Part shown: positions 45,176-55,745 of the stretch, in pieces
Layout: each line of letters starts with the position of its first letter
Position numbering within the stretch: the stretch's first letter is position 1
Origin: Nansenia antarctica
Taxonomy: Eukaryota; Chordata; Actinopteri; Argentiniformes; Microstomatidae
Direction of reading: 5' to 3'
Length of the DNA stretch: 64,000 bases
NCBI GenBank assembly: GCA_963989245.1
Contig: OZ022339.1
Coordinates: 38,985,651-39,049,650 of the forward strand
Translations under genes and position numbers: made by a program
The notes under the pieces: model-generated
Seen by the model: the letters and a program-made list of their open reading frames with translations, nothing else
Told to the model about the DNA's origin: nothing
Database searches by the model: none

Positions 45176-47275
45176 ATGGTTGCCCACGAACAACTTAGCA
45201 ATTATTTGACCCTAAATGATCTCTTTGATGACTTTCAATCAGGCTTTCGCCCCCTACATAGCACTGAAACGGCCCTTATTAAGGTCCTTAATGACATTCG
45301 CGTAAACACAGACTCCGGAAAAATCTCAGTTTTGGTACTACTAGATCTTAGTGCTGCCTTTGACACTGTAGACCATGACATTCTAATAGATAGACTAAAA
45401 ACCTGGGTAGGACTTTCGGGCACTGCCCTAAACTGGTTTAGATCCTACCTACAGGACAGAAGCTAGTTACTATGTCTCCATTGGCAACTCTGTATCTGAC
45501 CAAATTAAAATGACATGTGGGGTTCCCCAAGGGTCAATCCTTGGCCCCCTTCTATTCAATCTCTACATGCTTCCATTGGGACACATCATAAAAAAGAACA
45601 CAATTGCCTACCACAACTATGCGGATGACACTCAAATCTACATAGCCCTCTCACCGAACGACTATAGTCCCATTGACAATCTCTGTAATTGCATTGAGCA
45701 AATAAACGCCTGGATGACACAAAACTTCCTCCAACTAAACAAGGACAAAACAGAGATAATTGTATTCGGTGCACCTGACAAAAGATCGAAAGTCAGTGCA
45801 AAACTTGATTCTCTCTCTCTTCACAGTAAAAAACAGGTCAGAAATCTTGGTGTAATTCTAGACTCCGATCTAAACTTCAACAGCCACATAAACTCAATAA
45901 CTAAATCAGCCTACTATCACCTGAAAAACATAACAAGAATGAGAGGTTTCATGTCCAAGCAAGACCTTGAAAAACTCATCCATGCATTTGTTTCGAGTAG
46001 ACTTGATTATTGTAATGGTCTACTAACAGGCCTATCTAAAGGAGCTGTTCGTAAATTGCAGCTCATCCAAAACGCCGCTGCTAGGGTCCTAACAAAAACA
46101 AAGAAATGTGAACACATTACACCAATCCTGAGATCCCTGCACTGGCTACCAGTCTCTCAGAGAATTGAATTCAAAATCCTCCTAATTACATACAAATCAC
46201 AAAATGGTCTTGGACCAAAATACATATCAGATCTCCTCCCACCCTATATTCCCGCAAGGTCCCTAAGGTCAGCTGAGACAAATCAGCTAATAATTCCAAG
46301 AGTAAAAACAAAACACGGTGCAGCAGCTTTCAGTCACGCTGCTGCATGCTTCTGGAACAAACTCCCTGAAGAAATCAAACAGGCCCAAACCCTTAAAATA
46401 TTTAAATCTAAGCTAAAAAACCTTCATGTTTTGCACCAGTTATGATTAAACACAAACACTTCTATCAATGTATTTTTTCCATTAACTATTGTCTTTTTAA
46501 ATGTTTTATCTATTTACTTCTTATATTTGCTTTTATTCATTGTAATTTTTATTTTCTTATGCTCCTCTTGTGGAGGGATGTGGAGGGATATGGAGGGATA
46601 TGGAGTGGTGTAGAGGGATGTAGAGAGATGTAGAGGGATGTGGAGGGATGTGGAGGGATGTAGAGGGATGTGGAGGGATGTAGAGGGATGTGAAGGGATG
46701 TGGAGGGATGTAGAGGGATGTAGAGGGATGTGGAGGGATGTAGAGGGATGTAGAGGGATGTGGAGGGATGTAGAGGGATGTAGAGGGATGTGGAGGGATG
46801 TAGAGGTATGTAGAGGGATGTAGAGGGATGTGGAGGGATGTAGAGGGATGTGGAGGGATGTAGAGGTTTGTGGAGGGGTGTAGAGGGATGTAGAGGGATG
46901 TGGAGGGATGTAGAGGGATGTAGAGGGTTGTAGAGGGATGTGGAGGGATGTAGAGGGATGTAGAGGGATGTGGAGGGATGTGGAGGGATGTAGAGGGATG
47001 TAGAGGGATGTAGAAGGATGTGGAGGGATGTAGAGGGATGTAGAGGGATATGGAGGGATATGATTAAACACAAACACTTCTATCAATCTTTTTTTCCATT
47101 AACTATCGTCTTTTTAAATGTTTTATCTATTTACTTCTTATATTTGCTTTTATTCATTGTAATTGTTATTTTCTCTTGCTGTATTTTTAAATAATGCATG
47201 TAAAGCACTTTGAATTGCCCCTGTTGTATGAAATGTGCTATACAAATAAACGTGCCTTGCCTTGCCTAAGTTGCG
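45176..47275 (+). mobile_element. 5'-truncated L2/CR1-clade LINE with RT pseudogene
   Basis: The plus strand reads reverse transcriptase from FDDFQSGFRPLHSTETALIK and VLLDLSAAFDTVDHDIL up to SYLQDRS, where a stop and shift occur at about 45465. It resumes at MTCGVPQGSILGPLLFN with the catalytic YADDTQIY and is then open for about 310 codons to 46445. The upstream endonuclease is missing. The 3' tail ends with GTAAAGCACTTTGAATTG and (CCTTG)n, the usual L2 end. The 3' UTR is split by a minisatellite flanked by a duplicated UTR segment. Confidence 0.88.
46569..47061. repeat. Minisatellite of a 10-bp unit within the LINE 3' UTR
   Basis: About 49 copies of TGTAGAGGGA / TGTGGAGGGA with few variants. 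The flanks 46443-46555 and 47062-47165 are near-identical copies of one LINE UTR segment. Long open frames across it (HPSTSLHIPL-type repeats) are artefacts of the repeat. Confidence 0.93.
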
Positions 47276-47337
47276 TTTGTAACGTTTGATCATGACAACT
47301 AACCAGGCAAATGCTTATACTGTAATAATATAATATG

Positions 47338-47745
47338 GGGCCTCATTCATAAAGAAATACTTGAACGTCATCTTTGACTTTCACGTAAGCACATTTTTCT
47401 AAACGGACGTGAGCATTATTTATAAAACGGGCTGAGATGGTTTAAAGTTGCGTACGTGCTTCCTTCTATAAATACCAAACATACTTGGAATTGAACGCAG
47501 GTGAATGAGGTTTGTATTAACGCCCTGTGATAGAGGCTCAATTATAGCGGCTGAATGAAGCCAAGTGCTATAATATAATATAATACAGACAGACAATACT
47601 GACAATATTATATACTGTCTGTATTATATTATATTATAGCACTTGGCTTCATTCAGCCGCTATTTGAGCCGCTATCACAGGGCGTTAATACTATATTATA
47701 GGGTAGGCGTGCGTCTGGAAGGGGAGAGGGCAGTAATACCACGTT
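47338..47745. repeat. Interspersed repeat, copy 2, with internal palindrome
   Basis: It starts GGGGCCTCATTCATAAAG and follows the order of copy 1 up to CCAAGTGCTATAATATA. Then the segment is repeated in inverted orientation (about 47615-47692), making a large hairpin. It ends in GGGTAGGCGTGCGTCTGGAAG, matching the end of copy 1. Confidence 0.6.
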
Positions 47746-47938
47746 CATTGATAAAATGACATAAGGGATGGAAAGGGGGGATGGCAGTTTTAGACGGGGG
47801 ATGATTTGGACTGTTTTTATTTCAGGGGGGATGCCATTCCCCCTCATCCCGACTCAACTCGAAATCCAGTATCATTTAGCGCGTGGCCGGGCAAGGCATA
47901 GGCATGTTGAAGAGAGATAGACAGCTCCGGAGGGATAG

Positions 47939-48846
47939 TTCTGTGTTCTGTGTTCTGTGTTCTGTGTTCTATGTTCTGTGTTCTGTGTTCTGTGTTCTGT
48001 GTTCTGTGTTCTGTGTTCTGTGTTCTGTGTTCTATGTTCTGTGTTCTATGTTCTGTGTTCTGTGTTCTGTGTTCTATGTTCTATGTTCTATGTTCTGTGT
48101 TCTGTGTTCTATGTTCTGTGTTCTTTGTTCTGTGTTCTGTGTTCTGTGTTCTATGTTCTGTGTTCTGTGTTCTATGTTCTGTGTTCTATGTTCTGTGTTC
48201 TGTGTTCTGTGTTCTGTGTTCTGTGTTCTATGTTCTGTGTTCTGTGTTCTATGTTCTGTGTTCTGTGTTCTGTGTTCTGTGTTCTGTGTTCTATGTTCTG
48301 TGTTCTGTGTTCTGTGTTCTGTGTTCTGTGTTCTGTGTTCTGCCCTGTGATAGAGGCTCAATTACTGTGTTCTATGTTCTGTGTTCTGTGTTCTATGTTC
48401 TATGTTCTGTGTTCTGTGTTCTGTGTTCTATGTTCTGTGTTCTGTGTTCTGTGTTCTGTGTTCTGTGTTCTATGTTCTATGTTCTGTGTTCTGTGTTCTG
48501 TGTTCTGTGTTCTGTGTTCTGTGTTCTATGTTCTGTGTTCTGTGTTCTGTGTTCTGTGTTCTGTGTTCTATGTTCTATGTTCTGTGTTCTGTGTTCTGTG
48601 TTCTGTGTTCTATGTTCTGTGTTCTGTGTTCTGTGTTCTGTGTTCTGTGTTCTATGTTCTATGTTCTGTGTTCTATGTTCTATGTTCTGTGTTCTGTGTT
48701 CTGTGTTCTGTGTTCTATGTTCTGTGTTCTGTGTTCTATGTTCTGTGTTCTGTGTTCTATGTTCTGTGTTCTATGTTCTGTGTTCTATGTTCTGTGTTCT
48801 GTGTTCTGTGTTCTGTGTTCTATGTTCTGTGTTCTGTGTTCTATGT
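47939..48846. repeat. Heptanucleotide minisatellite TTCTGTG / TTCTATG
   Basis: About 130 units of 7 bp with only G/A variation at one position, interrupted once at about 48341-48365 by TGCCCTGTGATAGAGGCTCA, a piece of the neighbouring interspersed repeat. The unit lacks stop codons in any plus-strand frame, so it produces three overlapping long but meaningless open frames (CVLCSVF repeats). Confidence 0.95.
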
Positions 48847-48993
48847 ACATCATCATACATCATCATACATCACACAAAGTATTGCGATTATAAATGCATA
48901 ACTTGTTCCTAATATTGTATAACATTCTGAATTTGATAGGCCAATTTAATGTTTTCCAGGTAATAGGCTATAGCACTCATACTGTAATCTCTT

Positions 48994-48997
<4 letters not shown>

Positions 48998-49056
<59 letters not shown>

Positions 49057-49105
49057 TCATTGTATTTATATAGCGCTTTTCCGGGGCTCAAAGACGCTGT
49101 TTATA
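48998..49105. repeat. (AAT)n microsatellite and retroposon tail
   Basis: An AAT run of about 58 bases is followed by TTCATTGTATTTATATAGCG, a sequence typical of fish retroposon 3' ends. It appears truncated by the solo LTR insertion. Confidence 0.6.
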
Positions 49106-49120
49106 AATGTTATATGCCTG

Positions 49121-49704
49121 TGTAACAGGTTAAGGAATGAGTGATGTTTTTGTAACCTTTCATTTTATATTTTGTGGTTAGGTACGTTTTATTATAGGTA
49201 TTGGGAGATTTGTGTGTAGTTGCGCCCCCTAGTGGGTTGTGTTGCATTTTCCGCGTTTCTCTCAGTCTAAATTCTGTCAGACGGAGAGAGGTACGTGTCT
49301 ACAGCAGTGCAATGTAAACTTATAACATACGTACCTGTCGTAACTTTAATTTGAGTGCACATGAGAAGTTGTACATGCATTTAAGGGTGAGTGCACATAC
49401 ATTCTGTCATGTTGTATCGAACACATTGGTGTTTTGAGCGTTTTAGAGACTTTAATTTAGCTAACCTCGTGGTTCATTTTTCTGTATGCTAGCGCTCATC
49501 ACTGTTCTCCGTGTCAGCTAGCTGAAATGTTTCTTTTGTGCTGAGAAGACACCTACCGGTACATGGTTTGATGTTTCACTACAACATTATTTTTGTGTGC
49601 ATTGTACAGATTAAAAGTGCCTAAAGTTCACATCAGCGTGCTGTCATCGGTCAGCACAGAACACAACGCAGGTAGTCGACTCGAGACAGACCGAGCCGGT
49701 TACA
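49121..49704. mobile_element. Solo LTR of a Gypsy-type retrotransposon
   Basis: TGTAACAGG at the start and CCGGTTACA at the end give the TG...CA inverted termini. CCTG is duplicated at 49117-49120 and 49705-49708. No internal genes lie between, so the 584 bp is probably the remnant after LTR-LTR recombination. Its sequence differs from the LTRs of the 50250-57791 element. Confidence 0.78.
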
Positions 49705-49719
49705 CCTGCAGTATATGCC

Positions 49720-49759
<40 letters not shown>

Positions 49760-49845
49760 TATTATATTATAATAATAATAATTATTATTATTATAATATT
49801 ATTATTATTACCGTATTATTATTATTATCGTCATTATTATTATCG

Positions 49846-49878
<33 letters not shown>
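49720..49878. repeat. (ATT)n / (AAT)n microsatellite
   Basis: Long interrupted trinucleotide tract that switches strand phase near 49765-49800, with occasional ATCGTC interruptions. Confidence 0.9.
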
Positions 49879-49879
49879 G

Positions 49880-50095
49880 ATGCTTTCAATCGACGATTTC
49901 AGTTGGGATTAGCAGGAAAGGGGAGATTTAAGGGGGTGTAGACAGACATCTGTGGGTGGTGGATTGATCAATTCCGTGGGTGGGTCCCTCCCTGTCGTAG
50001 CGTCATGGTCAGTACAGCGATCCACTATTCATGCACAAGTCACGCTGTTGGAACATCAATTGTGTTTCCTTTCCAAAGCCTTTGCAGCCGCTGAA

Positions 50096-50152
<57 letters not shown>

Positions 50153-50245
50153 TGGGTCTTTTTTAAATGTGTTTTTCTATTAGTTCACCCCACTCCGTTT
50201 AAATGTTTCCATCGTCATCTCCTCCGTCGCTGGAGGAATGTGGAG
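49880..50245 (+). promoter_or_regulatory. Distal usp13 promoter side of the retrotransposon insertion
   Basis: No coding frame. Contains an (AT)n run at 50099-50146. Its right end (TCCTCCGTCGCTGGAGG ... GGAGCCCG) would join directly to 57796 if the retrotransposon were absent, so it is likely the original promoter or 5' UTR flank of usp13. Confidence 0.45.
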
Positions 50246-50249
50246 CCCG

Positions 50250-50542
50250 TGTAACGATGGTCAAACAGCCAAACTTCTTTCATTTAATTCGTTTATTTGA
50301 CCTGCAGAGAAGACATATAGAACACAATTCTTCTCTGGTCTGCTTGTGAATCCATTAATCTGGCGGCCATTTTCTGACGCACCACCGCAAGTACGGCAAC
50401 AAGAGAAGGACAAACGAACGTGCAGACCTGCAGTACACCCAAACTCCAAAGGGGGGCTCCAACAACAACCAGGGCTGCTCAAAGCACGGCGAAACTCATC
50501 TACATTCACCACAGCTAAACATACATTCCCAACTCTGTTACA
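50250..50542 (-). repeat. 3' LTR of the Gypsy element
   Basis: In element orientation it runs from TGTAACAGAG to CATCGTTACA. Identical by eye to the other LTR. Confidence 0.93.
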
Positions 50543-50554
50543 CCCACCTCCCCT
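50543..50554 (-). other. Polypurine tract of the Gypsy element
   Basis: The minus strand reads AGGGGAGGTGGG immediately before the 3' LTR, the expected site of plus-strand priming. Confidence 0.8.
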
Positions 50555-50882
50555 GAATTTCGCCAACCTTGAGCAGCAACTATACATTTAAATACTACTT
50601 TTTACTTTTTACACTATTACATAGGGCCGCCAAAGGACAGGACAGCCAACTTGAAAAGTATCCTATAAGGATGAAGTGGAAAGAGAGGTAAACTACCTCT
50701 CCAACCAACTACTGGCGGTAGGATGCGTTCTACACCCCACAAGACCCTATTTTCACTGTGTATTACTAGCCTTCAAGAGGCCACAACCTCTTATGAAACA
50801 ATCAGAATAACGAACAAACCTATATGTCATAGGATGTCAGTGTGCACAGTGTATACATGCACTGAACTGAGCTTCGGCTTAT

Positions 50883-53800
50883 CTAACTGTGGGAAGCCTG
50901 GAACACTGACCTGCAAACAGCTCGAATGTTTGACTTAGTGTCTTGAATAATGTCTTGTCCTGACATAGTATATATCAATCTGTCAACCGGTTTGATAAGG
51001 CGACCAAACTTGGACTTGACCTGTGTGACTGTACTAGGATGTTCACACTGTGTGACAGAAGCTAAAGTGTCAGTACGCTGTGTGTCACTAGCATCATCTG
51101 TCTGATTTGTGTTACCAGAAACATCAGTACAATCATCAGCGCTAACCACAAATCTAGAATCAGAGTTAATGGACTGATCTACCATTTGCTCCTCAGCCAT
51201 CTGCTCGGGAACCCTCTGAGGGGCAAACGAGACTGAAGACACTACAGTGTTAGTAGCCTCTGTCCGTGAGTGGTCAGGGAATGGTAACTGGGTGACCCAC
51301 TCCAGGGTTCTTCCCTTGGGATCCTTGGGCTCTGGAACAGTCAAGGGAACATCCCTCTCCCGAACAGCTCTTCCCCCATACTCCATGTCTTCAACCTCCC
51401 CTCCCTCACTCCCAGGACAGGAATCCACTCTCTCCGACTCGAACGCGGTTTCTCTACTCACTTCCCCAGGCAAGGAATCCTGTTCCACTTCCGACACGGA
51501 CATATCACTTGGCTCATTTGATGTATGAACAGCAGACAGGGATGAAACTGGGTCAGAGATCACACTCGTATCATACACCGGCAGAAAGTTCACCAACAAC
51601 AATAGATTACGGTGGACTACCTTCTCTCGTCCAGTGACAGTGTCTTGTATCCTATATGTGTGAGTCTCAGAGTTCCTATCCACCACAGTGTATACAGTAG
51701 ACTCCCAACGATCAGCCACCTTTCTCTTTCCTCTCTCTCTCTTGTTCGCCAACAGCACACGGTCTCCGACGTCAATGGTGGGCCCTTTTACTCGTCTGTT
51801 GTAGAGCTCTGTGTGACGGTGCTGTTCTTTTATGACATGTTCCTGGGCTATGACCATAGCTTCTCTCAGATCCTTCGTGAGAGACATCACATACTTGTCG
51901 TAGCTGACCACAGCTGGATCATTCAGGACTGTCCGGAAGAGTATATCGACAGGGAGACGAGGAGTACGCCCGAACATCAGATAGAAAGGTGCATAGCCAG
52001 TTGACTCATGCGCTGTGCTATTGTACATGAACGTCAGAGTTTGCAAACGCCTCGGCCAGTTGATTTTTGCCTCTGGTTCAAGCGCTCGGATCATGTTACC
52101 GAGAGTTCTATTGAAACGTTCCACACTACCGTTACCCATCGGGTGATACGGGGTTGTGTGCGACTTTCTGACACCGGAGACTCTGAGCAGCTCACTCACT
52201 AGTTGACTCTCGAAGCTAGCTCCCTGGTCGCTATGGATACGTTCTGGGAACCCAAAGACGCAGAAGAACTTGTCCCATAGAACTCTCGCCACCTGTTTGG
52301 CTGACTGATCTTTGCAGGGGAATGCCTGGGCCATTCTTGTAAAATGGTCAGTAACAACTAACACATCAACTGACTTGTTCCTTGAGTCCTCCGCTGACCA
52401 GAAATCAATGCAAACCAGCTGAAGTGGCCTGGTTGATGTGATACTCTGCAAAGGCGCCCTCGCAGCAGGTTCAACAGTCTTACTGACAATACACCGCTGG
52501 CAGTTACGGACGTAGTCTCTTACGTCTCTGTCGAGGTTGAGCCAGAAGAACCTCTGTCTGGCCAAGCCAAGACTCCTGAACTGACCTTGATGGCCGGCAT
52601 GGTCATGAACACCTCTCAGAACTTCAACTTTCTTAGACTCAGGAACCACATACTGGCGGCGTTTTGACTTCACGACTTGATCCCTCGAGACTCTGTAGAG
52701 TATCCCATTGCTCACAACAAGTTTCTCCCAGTGCTTCAGGTACCTCATGACTGTGACTGATTCCTTATCTCTCTCTCTCCTGGAGGGTCTCCGATGTCTC
52801 TCCACATAGTACAAGACTCGAGAGAGAGTTCTGTCTCTGAGCTGTTCATCCCGGAGTTCCTTCTCACTGTAAGCAGGAAGTGAGTCCTGACCACCTGGGA
52901 CTAACTGAGGCAAATGGTGCAAGACTGCTACAGCACGCGTTCTTGCTCCGACCTCCCACAGATCGTCATATGACTGTAGAACAACAGACACTTCATCCAT
53001 CTCCATAGACTGAGCGTGGACATGCAGAGGTGATGGGACACTTTGAGCGTAACTCTCTGCCTGGCGTGGAGTGTCACCACTATCATTGGACGACCGGAAG
53101 GCGTCCTGTACAGAAGCACTCGACACATCCTGGACTTCGGAGAGGAGATTCTTGTAGGGCTCTTCAAGTAATCTGTGACTGACTCTCTGCTTGACGAAAG
53201 GCACACGACTCAAGGCATCAGCGACAACATTCTGTGGGCCTGGCACGTACTTGATGTCGAAGTTATAGCTCGCTAACTTAGCCACCCATCGTTGCTCGCA
53301 GCAGTCCAGCTTGGGCTTCGTCATGATATGAGTCAATGGATTATTGTCTGTCCAAACAGTGAAATCATGCCCCTTCAACCAATGGCTAAACTTGTCACAG
53401 ACACTCCACTTCAAGGCTAGGAATTCCAACCGATGGGCTGGGTAGTTTCTCTGAGACTGAGAGAGGGACTTGCTGGCGAATGCGATTGGCCTCGCTCGGT
53501 CTTCACCCTCTTGGATCTGCGACAGGACAGCACCGATGCCATCAAGGGACGCGTCCGTTGACAGCATGAAGGGACGGCTGAAATCAGGGTGAGCCAGGAC
53601 AGCCGTCTCAACCAGCGCCGTTTTCAGCTTCTGGAAAGCCTGCTCCGTTTCGGGGGTCCAGTCAGTAACCTTCAACTTCCTGCTTTGTGACCTTTGTTTG
53701 GACTGTTTCACCTTCCCTTTTCTCTTCTGGCCCGTCAACAGAGAGAAGAGAGGCTTTGCAATAGCGGAGAAGCTAGGCACAAAGTGCTGGTAATAATTGA

Positions 53801-55745
53801 TCATCCCCAAGAAAGATCTGATTCGTTTCTGTGAGGGGGTTACACCGTCCGCTTCCATCAGGTCAGCACTTGTCATCTTTGCGATGCTCTCAACTTTGCT
53901 GGGATCAGTCAACACACCGTTGTCATTAATTATGTGGCCGAGGAATTTGACGGATTTCCGGAGAAAAAAACACTTCTTGGGGGCCAATTTCAGGTTATGA
54001 CCACGCAGTCTACTGAACACCATCTCCAAGCGTTCCAGAGCTGTCCTCTCATCAGGGGCGTACACCAATAAATCATCCAGATAAACCAGTAAGCTCAGAT
54101 AGTTCTGGTCTCCGAAAATGCTAGTCATCATACGCATGAAGCTCCCAGGACTATTACAGAGGCCCTGCGGGAGGCGATTATACTCATACAAGCCCATAGG
54201 TGTTGTAAAGGCAGAGTACTTTCTGTCATCCTCGTGTAGTGGCATGTTATAAAACCCTGAGGTTAGATCCATAGTACTAAACAAGGAGTTACCTCCAAGT
54301 GCAGCTAAGCAGTCGGCCTGGTGAGGGAGAGGGTGAGCATCCTTCAGGGTCCTCTTGTTCAGCCAGCGAAAGTCTGTACAGATACGGAGATCTCCGTTCT
54401 TTTTCCATACAAGAACCAACGGAGATGCATATTCACTGGTTGACTTCCTGATTATATCTTTCTCCTCCATCTCACTCAGTACTTGGCGCAACTTCTGATA
54501 CTGACTGGGGGGCACTCGTCTGAATGGGAGCCGGAATGGCCTGTGATCTGAGAGGTGAATGCGATGTATGAAGCCCTTTGCCTCTCCACAATCCAGGTGA
54601 TGGCGTGAGAAGATGTCCTTGTAGCGCACAACCAGGTCAGCCATCTTGCTTCTACACTGTTCAGACACGTCACAGGAGTGTATGTCGAGCCCACTCAATC
54701 CCATGTACTTCAGTTCCTCATCAACAGTGCGGGCCGCATTTTCACTGGACGGGGTTACTTGACAGCAACTGAGTAGTGGGACCTCAGCAGGTCCGGTCTC
54801 ATCCATGTCCTCGAGCGCAATGCAGGAGAAGACGTCGGCCAATTTAGCATTGCGTCTTACCAAGACGGGCCTGTCGGACGAGTTGATCAGCTTCAATGGA
54901 ACCCATCCGTCTCCCCACAAAGGAGTAACAACTCTGGCCACCAGAACCCCTCTTGGAGCTGAGCGACACGATGTGGGCTCTGTCATCACAGCGCTACCAG
55001 GAGACACAATAGTGGACTTGGGTAGCTTGCCCCACATCAGGTACTCCCGACCAGGCTCAAGACACACGGCTGAGTTGCACCTGACTGTGCCTATCTTGTC
55101 AGGTATGACGTCACCTCGCCAACGGTTCAGACCAGCGAGCATCGAGAGAAACTGTTCAGATTCTGGATCGCCAGCAGGACAGGGCGTAGACACAGCCTTC
55201 CAGTAGCCATCACTTTGCTTATACTGCCGGAGGATATATTTAATAACATTGGTGCCTAGTATCAACTCATCATGCTGGCCTTCAACTACCAGAGTGGGAA
55301 CCATAATCCTACAGCCATACACCTCCATTTCCACGTTGAAAGCTGACTCAGGCTTGACACGGCGACCACCACAGCCAACAAGCACCACATTTGAACTGAA
55401 CTGGTTATGCTCTGTAGCAACTCCAACCTCTCTAAGCTTTCCCTCTGCCGTCTTACTCATTGTACAAGCCATAGACCCACTGTCTAGCATAGCATTTAGA
55501 GTCACTGTATTACCAACTGTCACAGGTGTGTAGAAAAGGCTGTCACTACCACTAATTGTATGCGTATTCTGATAAACAATATCTTCAGAGTTATCACTTG
55601 AGTTTTTGAGAGCTATATACACTGTCTCAGCACTAGATTCGTCCTCACAATGGGAGTTTACTTGGCGACCTATACTTTCTCCCTCTGAATACAGGCCACC
55701 TAGTTTCCCTGAGGCTGAGGTGCTCGGGACGACCTGGTGGGACAC
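50883..55745 (-). CDS. pol: Gypsy pol polyprotein (protease, RT, RNase H, integrase)
   Basis: An uninterrupted frame of about 1620 codons overlaps gag by 46 nt and is shifted -1 relative to it. No ATG opens the frame, so it is probably made as a Gag-Pol fusion by frameshifting. Visible in order: aspartic protease with DSG near residue 88, reverse transcriptase with the YLDD box near 557, RNase H with DAS near 731, integrase zinc finger HDHAGH...CQRC about 1048-1082, and integrase catalytic acids at CIDFW (about 1113), HSDQG (about 1172) and the ERFNR helix (about 1212). A GDRVLLANK-type integrase tail follows near 1320. I see no chromodomain. The last 250 residues are acidic and unassigned. 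Nothing suggests it is dead. Confidence 0.93.
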   Translation of the reverse strand: MSHQVVPSTSASGKLGGLYSEGESIGRQVNSHCEDESSAETVYIALKNSSDNSEDIVYQNTHTISGSDSLFYTPVTVGNTVTLNAMLDSGSMACTMSKTAEGKLREVGVATEHNQFSSNVVLVGCGGRRVKPESAFNVEMEVYGCRIMVPTLVVEGQHDELILGTNVIKYILRQYKQSDGYWKAVSTPCPAGDPESEQFLSMLAGLNRWRGDVIPDKIGTVRCNSAVCLEPGREYLMWGKLPKSTIVSPGSAVMTEPTSCRSAPRGVLVARVVTPLWGDGWVPLKLINSSDRPVLVRRNAKLADVFSCIALEDMDETGPAEVPLLSCCQVTPSSENAARTVDEELKYMGLSGLDIHSCDVSEQCRSKMADLVVRYKDIFSRHHLDCGEAKGFIHRIHLSDHRPFRLPFRRVPPSQYQKLRQVLSEMEEKDIIRKSTSEYASPLVLVWKKNGDLRICTDFRWLNKRTLKDAHPLPHQADCLAALGGNSLFSTMDLTSGFYNMPLHEDDRKYSAFTTPMGLYEYNRLPQGLCNSPGSFMRMMTSIFGDQNYLSLLVYLDDLLVYAPDERTALERLEMVFSRLRGHNLKLAPKKCFFLRKSVKFLGHIINDNGVLTDPSKVESIAKMTSADLMEADGVTPSQKRIRSFLGMINYYQHFVPSFSAIAKPLFSLLTGQKRKGKVKQSKQRSQSRKLKVTDWTPETEQAFQKLKTALVETAVLAHPDFSRPFMLSTDASLDGIGAVLSQIQEGEDRARPIAFASKSLSQSQRNYPAHRLEFLALKWSVCDKFSHWLKGHDFTVWTDNNPLTHIMTKPKLDCCEQRWVAKLASYNFDIKYVPGPQNVVADALSRVPFVKQRVSHRLLEEPYKNLLSEVQDVSSASVQDAFRSSNDSGDTPRQAESYAQSVPSPLHVHAQSMEMDEVSVVLQSYDDLWEVGARTRAVAVLHHLPQLVPGGQDSLPAYSEKELRDEQLRDRTLSRVLYYVERHRRPSRRERDKESVTVMRYLKHWEKLVVSNGILYRVSRDQVVKSKRRQYVVPESKKVEVLRGVHDHAGHQGQFRSLGLARQRFFWLNLDRDVRDYVRNCQRCIVSKTVEPAARAPLQSITSTRPLQLVCIDFWSAEDSRNKSVDVLVVTDHFTRMAQAFPCKDQSAKQVARVLWDKFFCVFGFPERIHSDQGASFESQLVSELLRVSGVRKSHTTPYHPMGNGSVERFNRTLGNMIRALEPEAKINWPRRLQTLTFMYNSTAHESTGYAPFYLMFGRTPRLPVDILFRTVLNDPAVVSYDKYVMSLTKDLREAMVIAQEHVIKEQHRHTELYNRRVKGPTIDVGDRVLLANKRERGKRKVADRWESTVYTVVDRNSETHTYRIQDTVTGREKVVHRNLLLLVNFLPVYDTSVISDPVSSLSAVHTSNEPSDMSVSEVEQDSLPGEVSRETAFESERVDSCPGSEGGEVEDMEYGGRAVRERDVPLTVPEPKDPKGRTLEWVTQLPFPDHSRTEATNTVVSSVSFAPQRVPEQMAEEQMVDQSINSDSRFVVSADDCTDVSGNTNQTDDASDTQRTDTLASVTQCEHPSTVTQVKSKFGRLIKPVDRLIYTMSGQDIIQDTKSNIRAVCRSVFQASHS

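Noticed and set aside
46514..47086. Minus-strand frames of 174-190 codons rich in HPSTSLHIPL
   Set aside because: A direct translation of the 10-bp minisatellite inside a LINE UTR.
47939..48846. Possible CRISPR array
   Set aside because: The 7-bp units are contiguous, without spacers, in a vertebrate genome. It is a minisatellite.
47950..48912. Three overlapping open frames of up to 320 codons
   Set aside because: They arise only because the 7-bp repeat unit lacks stop codons in any plus-strand frame. There is no gene structure around them.
51247..55533. Plus-strand open frames of 60-133 codons within the Gypsy element
   Set aside because: Shadows of the minus-strand pol frame without recognisable domains or gene signals.
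50883..55745. Pol reading as a host gene
   Set aside because: It lies between LTRs with primer-binding site, polypurine tract and target duplication, and has the full Ty3/Gypsy domain order.
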